64,000 nt of DNA from Cryptomeria japonica (GCF_030272615.1 NC_081410.1:510629442-510693441); one strand, 5' to 3'; counted from the stretch's first letter, positions 22,595 to 34,758 are shown. The notes: generated by a model not told the origin, from the letters alone. Made by a program: numbers and translations.

Positions 22595-24418
22595 TTACCT
22601 TTAGATTTTATCAGGAAATGTAAAGTCTACAGAGTGGCCGATCAAGCTCAAGACAGTGGCAGACATCTCCAGTCATCCTATGACAGAGAGGACAAAGCAG
22701 TGAAGATAGATTGGAACGAGCCTAAGATTACAGACTTGAGAGCTTTGATGGCTCTAGTTTTGTCATGTACTCGCAGATGGGTGGATGTACAACATCAAAA
22801 GTTAAGAGAACAGAACGTGCCAATGACTTATACTTTGGAGGAAAGACCAGAAGAAGGAGGAGCAAGCGCAAGTGAAGACAATTCTCATCCTAGAGGCGCG
22901 AAGAGGAAGGAAAGACCTGAGAAAAGGGAACCCTCCAAGAAGAAGCTAAAGGCCAATCGAGATCGCTCATCAGGTACATCTTCTCGACATGAGAAAAGGA
23001 CAAGTCAAGTTGAAGGACAAGAGATGACGATGCCTGAGGTGGATGAATCTATGGAGTCAATAGTACAGAATGATAAACCTGAAAAAGGGAAGGCACCTCA
23101 GCATTCATCAAGTCGATCTCCCCAAGTCAATGAGCTACATGAAGACAAGAATGATGATGATGTGACATCTCCTCTCCGAGAAGACAAACCATTGCTTAAA
23201 GAAATACAAGTTAGAGAGATGAGATCCGCCATTCCAGATTGGTTGAAGGAGAGACTCACAAGGGTGATTGTGATTGAGGATGAAGATAATGTAATTGACT
23301 TAGAGAGCCTTGTAGGAAATTCTCAAGAAGTAACGGAGAAGAAGAAGGCCACGAAGATGTCCAAGATGATCACAGATGAGACAGGGTCCAGGAAGTTGCA
23401 GATAGCTACACCAGTAGTGGACAAGTATGAAGGTGAAATTCTCGCAGAAGAATATGATGTAAAGACATTTGAACTTGGTCCACTCACTGCTGAGCAGGCA
23501 CTGGATGAGGCAACCGATTCATTTGAAGTACTTAAAGACAAGCTTAAGGAAGAAATGGAAAAGAATAGAAAGCTTGAGAGAGAGAGAGGTGCTTGGAGAG
23601 GCTACTTTAGTCATCTCAATCAGCCCTTGGGACGTCAGGATCCAGCAGTGTCTCCTGTGCAAGCACTTCCCCTTGAATCAGTTGGCGAGGCGGAGAGAGT
23701 CAAGAGCTTGGTTCTGCTTATGAGCTCTTGGATTGACAAATCCCACACAGTTGTCGTTGAATTTGCAACAAGAATGATGCAGACAATCCATCGAGCTATC
23801 CAGGTCCTTGAGATCATCCACAACCTAATGATAATAGTAGCAGCTTTCGCCCACACTAGAGATGTTATCATTCCTGTTCTGCAAGTAATCAGGCAAACAC
23901 CAAGGAAGATCCTAGCACAAGAAAAGATAATGGATGGAGGAGCTCATAATTTACTTCAGTGGTCAACTCTACTTCAGATGAAGGAAGTTCTTTTCGAGGA
24001 AATCAGCACCAAATGCAATCAAGTTGAGGGCGTCATCCATCCAATTCAGGACAAGGTGTTTGAGGTGTTATGTACCATTCTTGGCAGGAGGATCGAAGTT
24101 GAGACAGATGTGGACCTTCAAGAGTTGGAAGAAAGAGTCAAGGTCATCTTTTGCAAAGATGAGAATGTCATCACAGATGAGCAACGGGATCTAATGTTCG
24201 CTACTATGCTCCTGATTGAGAAGATCAAAGAACTCGAACCTAGATGGGATGCAGCTCTTCTCAAGGCCTTTGATCAGGTTATCCACTTGGAGGAACGAAT
24301 GAGGAATCTTCCCGAGATTCCTATTGCTGAGATTGAAGGAATTGTGTCCAGATTCATTGCATATGCTAAGAAAGAGCATTGGAAAGGGAATAAGGTTCTA
24401 GAAGAGAGGTTGTTGTAG
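22595..24418 (+). pseudogene. Large element ORF, second part (charged, coiled-coil, NLS-like)
   Basis: This part is in the same frame as the preceding part, right after its TGA, with 607 sense codons to the TAG at 24416-24418. It opens LPLDFIRKCKVYRVADQ. It then has a strongly basic run (KRKERPEKREPSKKKLKANR) that looks like a bipartite nuclear signal, an acidic and Ser-rich stretch, and helical segments (LKDKLKEEMEKNRKLERERG; LQELEERVKVIF) that suggest coiled coils. There are no frameshifts over 1.8 kb, so the gene has been inactive only recently or is still translated by readthrough. The function is unknown. Confidence 0.7.
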
Positions 24419-24611
24419 ATGATGTGGCACCTTAATTATCATTGGTCTATGTTTCCTAGATTTTTGTGCCAATTAAATATTTGGCTATGCATTTAATAAT
24501 GTTCAACTAAAAAGGGAACTTTTTGTAACAAACCCTAATTAGGGTTTAGGTGTCAGAATCTCAGTCGTTGATCTTCTTTTGATCTGGGCCGTTCATTGTA
24601 ATTGAGGCTGC

Positions 24612-24781
24612 TATATATACCCTCACTCATTTTCATTTTGTGATTAGAAAGTAGATATAAGAGATTGGATAGTTAGAAGATTAGAGCTTTTGGAGAAAAG
24701 AAAGTTATTTTGTAGCAAGATTGAGCATTGAAGAAAGAATTTCAAGCAATTGTTGTCTATTTTGGCTTTGAGATCAATAAA
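24612..24781 (+). promoter_or_regulatory. Second TATA box and poly(A) signal, LTR-like
   Basis: TATATATA (24612-24619) is followed by AATAAA (24776-24781) about 160 bp later, the usual U3-R-U5 order of an LTR. This supports reading 24420-25471 as a 3' LTR-like segment, but its partner at the left end is missing. Confidence 0.45.
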
Positions 24782-25476
24782 ATATTGAAGTTATGGTGTT
24801 TTATTGCAATTCTTGTCGCTACTTTCATGGTTGTTTACTTTCTTGAATCATTCTCAGTCGAAGTAGTATTTAAGTTTGAAGGACTAAGTGTTGGGCTTGA
24901 TCTTTGGTGAGATTCACGTTCCAAACCACTAGCTTCTTACTGATTGTAAGAACGCCTTGTGTGGTCAACTGGAGATATCCATATTGCTTGAACCTTCAAT
25001 CATTATTGAACTATTGATATGTACCTTCATGGTAGTGTCTATGCTTCTTGATGGTTTGAAAAATCACTAATCACCTTAGAAGATCGCATCAATTCCAATA
25101 GAGTTGTAATTGCTTGGCAATACAGAAATTGGTAGAATCTTACCAAGTCTAGCCTACATTGAGTCATTCTAGGATTAGATTAGAATTCATCTCTTGCAGA
25201 CCCTATCTTTTGATCTTTTTGAGAACTTGTTAGTTTTAGGAAAATTTTGTTCTTGCAGTTTGAAAACGTAAGGCCCCTTGATGAAACAACATTTACAATG
25301 ACCACTGGTGCTTATCCACACGTAGAGATCCTACAACGAAGAACCTTGGAGTCATCCTGATTGATCCTTTTTCGCGACATCTTCAACAATCAGAGGCTTT
25401 ATTCAAGAGAGGATAAGGTACCCTTGGGTATTATATTCTGTGTTTGACAGTGTACAAAATACATGTCAACAGATAG

Positions 25477-26052
25477 TAATCTGCATAGCCTAGCTGATTA
25501 ATTAATAATTTTCTAATGTTGCAAACTTCCCATCAACTAATGCTTCTCGAATGGATGTTGCTACGATCGAATATGCTCCAATAAATTTTGCCAGCCCAAG
25601 AAGATTCTAAATCATAAGACTTTGATTCTCTACCATGAGAGACTACACTACACACTACTCTTGAATCCACTGCTTCACAAGCATCAAATATTCATTCATC
25701 AACTACTTTATCTAAACTATCCTCTGCCACGTTCTTGTGAGTTCAAATGAAATCAAATGCACAGTGAATTCTTTGAGTAATTGAAATAATGGCACCGAGG
25801 ACAAGTAATGAACTAACCAAATGCTGCCTCCTATGAGAACACATTACTTGCTCCACTTCAAATTTCAGAATTAGGTGTCTCAAACAATCACCTAGATCCC
25901 ATATTCTTGTGAGTAGACAACCTTGAGTGAAGAATCTATATGCCTTTGTCACAAGTTGTGTTCTTCACCATCTTTTCATTCTCATGATTCTTTCCATGAT
26001 AACAAAAATTTTGCAATTATATTCAACTTCTGCTAGAATCAATACTTTCTTG
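25477..26052 (-). other. Decayed coding-like sequence in URB1 intron
   Basis: Minus-strand fragments such as VYSQEYGI and VDGKFATLENY can be read with several stops. They seem to continue on both sides of the neighbouring insertions (17990-18137 and 27473-28940). I do not recognise the gene. Confidence 0.3.
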
Positions 26053-26060
26053 GTCTAAAC

Positions 26061-27464
26061 CAAAGAAGCAATAATCGGCATTGAGTCGCGATTAATCGCG
26101 AATAATCGTGGATCGCCAAGTTTGCCAATTTTTTCCCCATATAAATCGCGAGAAGTCATTGACTGATAGTCAACGATTTTGGCCGATTAATTGCGACTAA
26201 AAATCGAAAAAATCTGCTGGCAAAAAAACTGACATAAATACCAACGCAACCTGCGAAAATAGGTCAATTTCAGGTAGGGTAAGGGTTCTAATAAATCTGG
26301 AAAAAAACCGCAAACATATCAGACATCCCTAAACAGCCCGCAAAAACCCTAAAATGCTCGGGAAATGCACAAATTTGCTGTTAATCTGCTATTTGTCGTG
26401 AAAACGAAAGTTGGCCCATAGGGCACTCGCATGTTCTGCTTGGCTCCACCTTAGAAGCTGAGGAAAGGGTGATTGTGACTTCTTTGTGGATGAAAGCGCC
26501 ACATACTCTCTATGGTCCGAACTGAAAACAAGTGCGATAAGAGATAATGCAAAATCAAAGTGAAGGAAAAATTCAAGTTATTTTTCCAGCAGTAATAGTT
26601 TTTTTTTTATTTATTTATAATGTCTTCCAGCAATAGTATTTTTTATTTATTTAACTGATTTTAACATACGATTTAATTGTTTCAAATAATTTATTTTTTA
26701 ATAGTTTAAGGTTTTAAAAAAATTATTTGTTAATTAGAATAAATAATTTTAATTTATTAATATAATTATTATAATATACATAATTTAATTTATAATGTTT
26801 AAAATTTTAAATATACATTGTAATAGATTAATAGTTTAATATTATATATTTTATAATTTAATTTATAATAAATAAAATGTTTAATAATATATGATTATTA
26901 TATATGTTCAGAATAGATTATATTTATAGTATAATAACTAATTATTTATATATTGTTAATTCAAATTAACATATTAATATTATATAATATATAATCTTGT
27001 AATTTATATTTATTATTTCTTATTATATTATTAATTTATTAAATTGTATATAAGATAACTATATTATATTTATTTATAATATAATAACTAATTATTAATA
27101 TATTATTAATTCAAATTAACATATTAATATTATATAATATATAATCTTGTAAATTATATTTATTATTTCTTATTATATTATTAATTTGTTAAATTGTATA
27201 TAGAATAACTATATTATAATTACACTTTTTTAATTCTTGTTCTTAGGTTATAAAAATGTATATATTTATTATTTTTATTTGCTTATAATATCTCTATACT
27301 ATGGAAATGCCCTTAAATACAAAAAAAAATAGTTTTTGACTGTTGTACTTAAAAAATTTTACATTTTTTTGTATATCGGAATATCCGTTTTTTCCCCGAT
27401 TTTTTCAAAAAATCTTATACTTTTGGTTTGTCGATTAATTCCCCAAACGATTAATGCTTCTTTG
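26061..27464. mobile_element. hAT-like non-autonomous element, CGATTAATCG-type ends, 8-bp TSD
   Basis: The left end is CAAAGAAGCAATAATCG. The right end, read inverted, is CAAAGAAGCATTAATCG, a 16/17 match. An exact 8-bp target duplication, GTCTAAAC, flanks it (26053-26060 and 27465-27472). The sequence near the ends is built of ATTAATCGCG-like words. The centre is very AT-rich and has an internal near-duplicate of about 112 bp (about 26941-27053 and 27090-27202). No transposase is present. The 8-bp duplication is what places it with hAT elements. Confidence 0.88.
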
Positions 27465-27472
27465 GTCTAAAC

Positions 27473-28943
27473 TACAATCCTCGAGATAGTCAAATTGCTT
27501 ACCATTATCTTGAAATGATATCCAGCTTCTACTAGAATCAATACTTTCATGCTCTAAAGTCTAAACTACAATCTTGGAGATAGTCAAATTGCTTACAATT
27601 ATCTATTATTTGAAATTATTTGTGAACTCAAAGACAACATTCTTCTCTAGTACATGCCTCTCAATAGAATCAATATGATAAGTTTTATAGATTAGAACAT
27701 TCCTTTTATATTCTGAACTAAAATCAACGGGCTAGTCCAAGTGCTTTTCTTCCTTTGTTGATGCTTCTACTAGATTTGCATCAACACCACTATTCTGGAA
27801 ACTCAAAAGTATGGAGTTTCCCGATATATTTTTCTTACTTTCATTCTCACAAATATTCAGAAAGTCAATCTTATCTGACACAATCTTTTGAATTTACTTC
27901 TTGAATAGGGACATCTTTTTCATTTGTACTTTCAATAGATGATATTTATTCCTCCTCGATTTCATAAAGATGCACACTTTGTTGGCATATGTTTTTTAAA
28001 AAAATCTTCTAACAAAGGATTCTTGCCTTCTACTTTTATGGTGGGTTCCTCCTTGGTCTGCTTCATCTGAATTTATTGCAGCTTTTGATTGTTCGTCATC
28101 CTTTGGCTCATTCTCTACAAGTTCCTCCTTGACTTTATCACCAGTCTGCTGGCATACACACTTGTTGGAAGTCAAATAAACATCTTCTTCTTCAGCTTGT
28201 GGCTCAAATGTATCCATTTACATTCTTTTTGGTTCTTCATCAACCTTTCATCTCTTCTTCTAATATCATCTCCTCTTTACTTTGATATCTGTGGTTTGCT
28301 TCCCATAATTCTTCACATGAGAAGCAAAGTTTTCCTCTTCCAAGTCCATTTCTGCTATCATCTTTCTTTCTTGCAATAGAACTATTCTTCTATTGGTTGG
28401 GAGGACATGTCTTAGAATGGAATTTGTTCAAAGGCACTGAAAATTCTAGTTCTAGCCTTTTTTTTCTTTCAATAAGAATGCTTTCTTGGACTCTTGCCTC
28501 TTAGCAGCTTCTCATGATTCTTCTTCCTTCAAGACTGATTCTTTTGGTCTTGGCTCCTTGGCAATTTCTTGCAGCTTTGGTTCTTCTTTCTCTTCCTTCT
28601 TCTTTAGTCTTCTATCTATGATTTCTTGGAATATATCCAGGTATTCTTCATAAGTAACATAGGATTCATAAATACGTGACTTTTTCTCAAAAGGTAATAA
28701 GCTTGCACTCATTTCTATTGCACTGCTCTTTTAAGACTGGTTCTTTTGGTCTTGGCTCCCTGGCAATTTCTTGCAGCTTTGATTCTTCTTTCTCTTCCTT
28801 CTTCTTTAGTCTTCTATCTATGATTTCTTGGAATATCTCCAGGTATTCTTCATAAGTAACATAGGATTCATAAATACGTTACCTTTTATCATGTTCTCAA
28901 AAGGTAATAAGCTTGCACTCATTTCTATTACACTGCTCTTTTA
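27473..28943 (-). pseudogene. Unrecognised decayed coding sequence with a 205-bp tandem duplication
   Basis: Minus-strand frames at 28512-28712 (YESYVTYEEYLDIFQEIIDR, then a Lys/Glu-rich tail) and 27996-28217 (EPQAEEEDVYLTSNKCVCQQ) look coding-like but are separated by stops. The segments 28528-28732 and 28733-28943 are near-identical tandem copies. Similar decayed reading continues left of the hAT-like element. I cannot name a family; it may be a lost gene or an internal part of an old element. Confidence 0.35.
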
Positions 28944-30521
28944 ACCATGCCCACTAATAAGATCTTTTCTTCTGTGCCTTTAAATGAATTTAAAGCTTTT
29001 AAACTAAAAGAAAACAGCTCCACTAAATAATCCTTAAACCTTGGGCTCTTCTTGTATACTTCTTTTTGTAAGAACCTTGACAAGAAAAGATCGGACATTT
29101 ACTAACGATCTTCGTTGTTATACTCTTTTGTCCTTTTGTTTCCCCAGCTCAAAAAATAAATTCATCTAATTATTCATGTTCTGCAAATTTGGTAACATTT
29201 CTAACATGGATTCTTGAAATGACTTATTTTTCTGTTTACTATGCTAGCATATGCATGTGGTGTGAATTGCATCAATAAGCTAGCTTCCCAACAAGCTAGC
29301 AAAATCATTTGCTATAATACCACTGAAATGTCTCGAACTAAATTTCTTCTACTTTTGGAATTTCACAATGGACAAGCATAGAACCTTAACAGCTTTTGAT
29401 AACCAAGACCCCAATGTGGGCAAGGTGAGAGAATACAGTGAAGGGTAGCAAGCTACACAACTCAATATAGCAAATGATACAAAATCTAGAAATGGCATAG
29501 TATTTTCCTAGCAGTGAGCCTTGAAGATTAAAGACTACTAAAAATTGAAAATAACTGAAATTAATTATAGCAGCAAGCCATCCAGAACATAAGTTGTCTT
29601 TTTACGAATATAACTTAAAATTACTTTTTTTGACAACTTAAGTTATATTATTAAATTATTTTCTTACAACACCCCAATCGCCTAAAGATATTAAAAATAA
29701 TAGGCTAAAATGTTTCTAAAAATCTTTTTCTAAAAAAGGGGACATGACACAATTTCTCTTTTCATTGGGTTCCGGATAGATTTTAGGCTTGCAATGTCTT
29801 GACATCAGTTAGACTAATATTTAGATATCCTTTAATTATAATTTTATTTAACTAATTGAACATTAACGTTTTAATATTTAAGATATGAATATCACAATAC
29901 TATATCTCCTTCTGCAGCCCCTATTGAACAAACATAAACCAGTTAACTTACTACTAGAGTTGCTTTGTCCTTCCTGATTTTCCATGAAATCCACTAAGCA
30001 ACACATCCTAAGGTCTTTAATCCTGTGTTCAAGTTCAATATGAGGGTTCTAATCCCTTGGTAATAATGTTTGCAGAAATATAGACCATGTCAAATTTGGC
30101 CAATTTTAATGCAGAAAGTCTATAACCACACATACTTTGACCCACTAGACAGTGAGTACAAATTCAGCAAAATGTTAAGTTTGAATTGATTTGACTATGT
30201 TCGAAAAATATGGAAAAATTGACCAGCAACAGAGCAAATTTTAAAAAATTACTCTAAAAATAAATTAAAAGTGGATGCTAAAATTCAACTGCAAAACTTT
30301 GCCAAAGTTTCCTGTGTCAGTTGAGAACAGAATTCCCAAGTCATGAAGGAAATATCCTGCATGAGAAGGTGTTCATCTAGCATCGACAAGCATTCTATCC
30401 ACACTGTACACAGTATTACCATTCAACACCCAGGGAATCCTGATGTCTTGTAAATTTGATAAACTCTATCCAGAAATGAAGCCTGTAGAGATGATATATA
30501 GATGAGACAAAAAAGTCTTAC
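28944..30521. other. URB1 intron sequence, nothing recognised
   Basis: This is AT-rich sequence without a convincing frame or terminal repeat. Confidence 0.5.
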
Positions 30522-30746
30522 CTCCAGATTTTGAGTGTATCTTCCAAGCACAGCATAAGCAAGCTTGCGCATACTTTCATTGGGAGACGATAAGCTAGCA
30601 AATGCTAAACCAAGTAGCCCCAAGCGAGAAAAATCCATAGGATCAATGTATTTGACTGCCAATGCATGTAATGAGAATTCCAAAATGAAAGCCGGATCAT
30701 AACAAACAATGCATGAACTATTCAAAGATGGCCTTTCTTCAGTTTC
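30522..30746 (-). CDS. URB1: URB1 exon
   Basis: This exon has 225 nt, 75 codons, phase 0 to 0. The acceptor is TGTTTTACAG before 30746 and the donor is GAG/GTAAGA after 30522. The protein reads CIVCYDPAFILEFSLHALAV and then IDPMDFSRLGLLGLAFASLS, followed by SPNESMRKLAYAVLGRYTQN. 'YDPAFIL-x-FS-x-H-x-L', followed by 'GLL-x-x-AF-x-S-x-SS' and 'MRKL-Y', is the most recognisable URB1 C-terminal signature. It is flanked by a 13.7 kb and a 7.4 kb intron. Confidence 0.95.
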
Positions 30747-33700
30747 CTGTAAAACATTGAACATGTTGTCACACATACAGAAAATTCATATAATCAAAAA
30801 ATAAAAGAGAAGCACTTGTATCCAAACATTAAAACTGTTCCACATTTACAAAAACAAACATTTAAGAACTTAGGATACAATGTTTGTAGGCTTTGCTTGA
30901 ATCTGAGAAGGTTTGTGATCACATAGAATGGCCCCCTATTATGTTCTGAGGGCTTTGTGATTTCAGGAGAAATTTTGCAGAATGGTCCTTATCATGTTAA
31001 GAGATGCTTCTGCTCAAGTGGACTTCAATGGTTTCCAGTCTGATTCCATTGTTCTACAATGTCCATTAGCCAACGATGCCCTTTGGACCCATACTTACTT
31101 GTGCTGGCTGCTGAAGCCTTGCATTAGTTGTTAAAGAGATTCTGCAATTGGCCCCCTCATTAAAGAATTAAGACTTCCTCAACTGATTGATCTGCAGTTT
31201 GCCAATGATATCACTCCGCTTTGTCAGTTGGATAAATACAATCTTTCTCATTTTTCTTTTAGACTTGGGCTTTACTGCTCTGCCTCTGGTTCAAGGATCT
31301 CTTGTTTAGAGTCTCAAGTCTTGAGTCAGGTGGAGACCCTCCCTGACTGATTTAGAGAAATTGGGTGGGTGTGGGATGGTCCTTGGAAAATGATCAGCTA
31401 TTTAAGTAGTCCTTTTGCTCTCTTCCCCTCTCTTAGTGACGTGGCAGTGGGTGTTTGAGAAAATTGATAAAAAAAAAAGTGACTAAATCGCAGAAGTCAT
31501 CTGTTGTCTCTGACAGGCAGATTTCAAGTTATAAAGTTTTGTCTTCTTATAAAATCTTGTATGCTTCTGCTTGGCTGTTTTGTTTTTAACTTATTGGAAA
31601 AGTACACAGACTAGTCAGAGACTTCCTATGGTCTAATGGGAAGGGAAATAAGAAAACGCATGCTGTAGCTTGGCAATGGTGATGTCTTCCTCACAGATAC
31701 AATGGATTGGGGCTTAAGAATTCAAAGCTTCAGGATACTGTGTTGACTATTAAATGAATTCTAAGGGCTCTTGAGAAAAGGAAGCATTAAAAATTCTGAT
31801 TGGATAAAATATTTCTGGGCAGTTCCTCAGAAAAAGAAAAATTAGGAAGGCCTTCAACCACTTGATTTGCTGTTCGGTCCTTTTCCTATGGTGTTAGGTA
31901 GGTCTCCAGTGTTTGGAGGTATTTGGAAAATATGGGAATCTATTTAGCAGCTTTTGTCTGGTTATGAATTATTTTCTAGTAGAGCCATCACTTGTCAAGG
32001 ATTTAGATCTCCATTATGAAATCTCTCCTGTAATGATAAACTCTTGGAACTTATTTGGGGCTATTTTGATAGATGGTAGTTCTTTAGGGGGATTTTTAGA
32101 CCTTTGATGATATAGTGAATCAGGGCTTGCTTCTCTCTTAGCGTGAATTAAAGAATTAAGTATGTGCTTATGATGTCCCCAACTCAAGCCATGAGCCTTA
32201 ACAGTGCATTGGTTGTCCTTTCCTTGGATTATCCAAGAGGAAAAGGACTTAGAGCATTATTAGATAAGTGTTAAGATTCTTTGACTTATATTCTATTCTA
32301 TTCTTAAGTTGTGGGCACATCTTTTTATGCAAATTAAGTGAACTCGGGTGATTTTAAGTTGTGGGCACGTCTTTTTATGCAACTTAAGTGACTCTTAGCC
32401 TAAATACTTAAATTTTTACTCCTTTTTAAGTTTAATGACTTAAGAGACATGTACTTTAAGTGATTTAATTAAGCATACGCCAAAAAGTCAAGGGGGTGTG
32501 GGATTTCAAGGAACCTATTAGCTCATTTTTAAGGATTTTATTTGGAGCATTGGATTGTGTTGGTAATGGATCAATTGTTGAGGTTAAATCATTTTTTTGG
32601 AAGTCATTTGCATTATAGAACATTTTAGAGTTCTTTTGGAGTTCATTATGTTATCAGTCTTTTCTCTATTGCTTCTGCAATTTTTGAAACCCTTGAGTAT
32701 CCCTGGTTTCAGAAAGACATATCGGATCGCCCTACTCAAAAGAGTTTGTTTCGGTGGAAGGCTCTAGTCTGTGATGCCCGAGCACACCATTTTCAGAGCT
32801 GCATTTCCTTATCAGGTTTGGAGGCCACTTGGAAGGTGAGATTCAGAGTATCAGGATCAGATTTGGACAATCTACAACAATATTTAGGCATGTTTCTGAG
32901 TATCATTGAAGCTAACAGCAGAAAGGACAAGTGAGACAGACCTGGCAATGGCTTTCTGGGGGTTTTGGCAAGAGCAGCAAGGGTTTTAAGACATTTCTAA
33001 GTTATTTGAACCTAAATCTGCATACTGCTGATCTATTCATCTTAGGAAAATAAGAAAAAATCAGTATGTCATTTCTGAAAATTCTGGGCAGATGTAGTGT
33101 TTTTCTGTAACTTTTTTATACTCAGAAATATTCAGAAATTTCTTTGAATTAGCAGAAAATCAGATCAATAATCCGAGTCTAAATTAGAGTTTGTTGAAGG
33201 ATATCTTATTTGCAAATAAAAATTCAAAATTTTTTGTTCCATATTTTTTGAGATATTGTTATTTTTTTCTCTATATCCCTATTTGGGGATATAACAGTGC
33301 TCCCTAATTCTCATAGAAGAACATATGTTATGCTTTTCAAAGCCTTTCATAGATTCGATCAGCCTGTGCCTCCTACAATACTGAGAGTTAAGAGTAATGT
33401 GAAGTGGGGTGAGCATCCTCCCTTCTGGTGATTAGTAATGCTATTCTTTATGACAAAAATTCTTTCTCCGAAGGTTCCTATGTTTTTGAATTGTTTAAGG
33501 GGGCTTGATGACTCAGCTATAAAGTGGCAAGTCAGATTAGGTTTGATCTGGTCTTCCACTATAGAACCTAGGAAGGCCTGTTTTGTATGGCTGCTTCTTT
33601 TACCGAAGCTTGCTGTAGGTTATTCTTTTTCCTCTTATGATGTGTCTATGAATACCTGTTTGTTGTACAATGTGGAAGAAGCCTATTCTAATGTATTTAT

Positions 33701-34375
33701 GACTGTAATTTTTTGCCAAAAATGGTGAGGAATGTGTTTTTAATTGTGGTCTGACATTTTGTTTGGTTCCATTCAATCTAATAAGAAGTTAAATGTTTTT
33801 TATAGAAAAATGTCATTCATTGCATCTACTGAGGTCCTATGCTTTTTGTGCAAAGAATATTGAGTTATTCCAGGGTATAAAGAGGTCACATAAGGACTTC
33901 AGCTGTGAGGTTAGTATCTCTTCTGTTCTTTTGCACGTACCATTGATGCTAAAACTGCCAAAGACTTAAGTTCAAAAGTTTCTTGTCCAAGGATCCATAA
34001 CTGTCTATAAAGAGTATATGACTGCTACTGTTGTTGACTCTAGTCAAAAGTCAGTGGGTAACAATGGAGTGTCTACCACTGCTGGATAAAAGTGTTCTAA
34101 TCTTCCAGTCCTGTTGAAGTTGCTGACCCTGAAGTGCTTGAATGAGTTCTGACAGCTAATTTGTACCAAACTGAGGAATATTTAGAAAAGTTTGAAGATA
34201 AGGAGATGAAACTGTGTCAAGTGCCCTTCGTCTAAAGGTGGGTAGGAATGTGTGTGGGTGGGGGATTCCTTTCATTATAAAAGTGCTCCTAAATGCTATA
34301 ATAATATATTAAGTATTAAATTAATTTAAATTTCTGGGTGAGCTGTTTCAGTCCTAGGGACTTATTTGCAGATCA
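30747..34375 (+). pseudogene. LINE (non-LTR retrotransposon) remnant, RT and zinc-binding fragments
   Basis: Plus-strand fragments match plant L1-type LINE order. CPLDPYLLVLAAEAL near 31075-31120 is the RT segment after the active-site region. FLWSNGKGNKKTHAVAWQW near 31620-31680 is the post-RT segment. LIWSSTIEPRKACFVWLLLL near 33546-33605 is the zinc-binding-like tail. Frames are broken everywhere. A 53-bp tandem pair containing GTTGTGGGCACATCTTTTTA lies at about 32303-32400. The exact ends and any target duplication were not identified; the last 500 bases hold nothing clear. Confidence 0.65.
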
Positions 34376-34651
34376 GTATTTAACAATGTTTCACGGGGAC
34401 GCATCCCCTCCCCCGCTCCCCTTCCCCCCCCCGTTTCTAGGACGGGGTGGGGACATTCCCCTGCCAAACTCCCTGGACACTGCCAAGATGGCGAGACATC
34501 CCAAGGACTCCCAAGAGTCCCCTGGCCATCCCAGGGACACCTAGGAGTCTCCCAAAGCCTCCACTTAAAATCTCAGTTTTTAAGCAAAACATGGTAAAAT
34601 TTTTGTGAAAATGGCATCCCTGTCTTCTAGTCAGTCTCATTCTCTTCATCA

Positions 34652-34758
34652 CAATATATACATGAAATATAACATTTAAGTAGTCACATTTCAATATGTC
34701 AAAGGAAAAAGACATATTGAAATGTGACTACTTTAAGTTATATTTCATGTATATATTG
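34652..34758. repeat. Long near-perfect hairpin inside the hAT-like element
   Basis: The left arm 34652-34700 (begins CAATATATACATGAAATATA) and right arm 34711-34758 are inverted copies with a 10-base loop. Only one small slip breaks the pairing. An RNA from here could form a stem of about 48 bp, in the size range processed by Dicer-like enzymes. Confidence 0.9.

Larger units (their letters stand above)
18143..25471 (+). mobile_element. 7.3 kb TG...CA element: hairpin array, promoter, one large ORF, no pol
   Basis: The unit begins TGTTGTGACC and ends ATGTCAACA, with inverted TGTTG/CAACA tips. It is flanked by a perfect 5-bp duplication, GATAG (18138-18142 and 25472-25476). Inside, in order, are a leader, a 12-copy array (about 18541-20435), a TATA box at 20758, a 1,067-codon frame (21218-24418), a second TATA box (24612-24619) and an AATAAA (24776-24781). 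I find no pol domains, no primer site, and no direct repeat of the first kilobase at the right end. It may be a giant solo LTR that carries a gene, or two merged elements. The TG/CA ends and duplication are observed; the class is inference. Confidence 0.65.

Noticed and set aside
18143-25471. Ordinary full-length LTR retrotransposon
   Set aside because: The first and last kilobase show no direct repeat by eye, and neither primer site nor pol domains were found.
30747-33800. Extra URB1 exons in this intron
   Set aside because: The recognisable fragments are on the plus strand and match LINE reverse-transcriptase order, not URB1.
34384-34560. GC-rich coding exon near 34.4 kb
   Set aside because: The GGGGACG repeats are the subterminal part of a hAT-like element with an exact 8-bp duplication.
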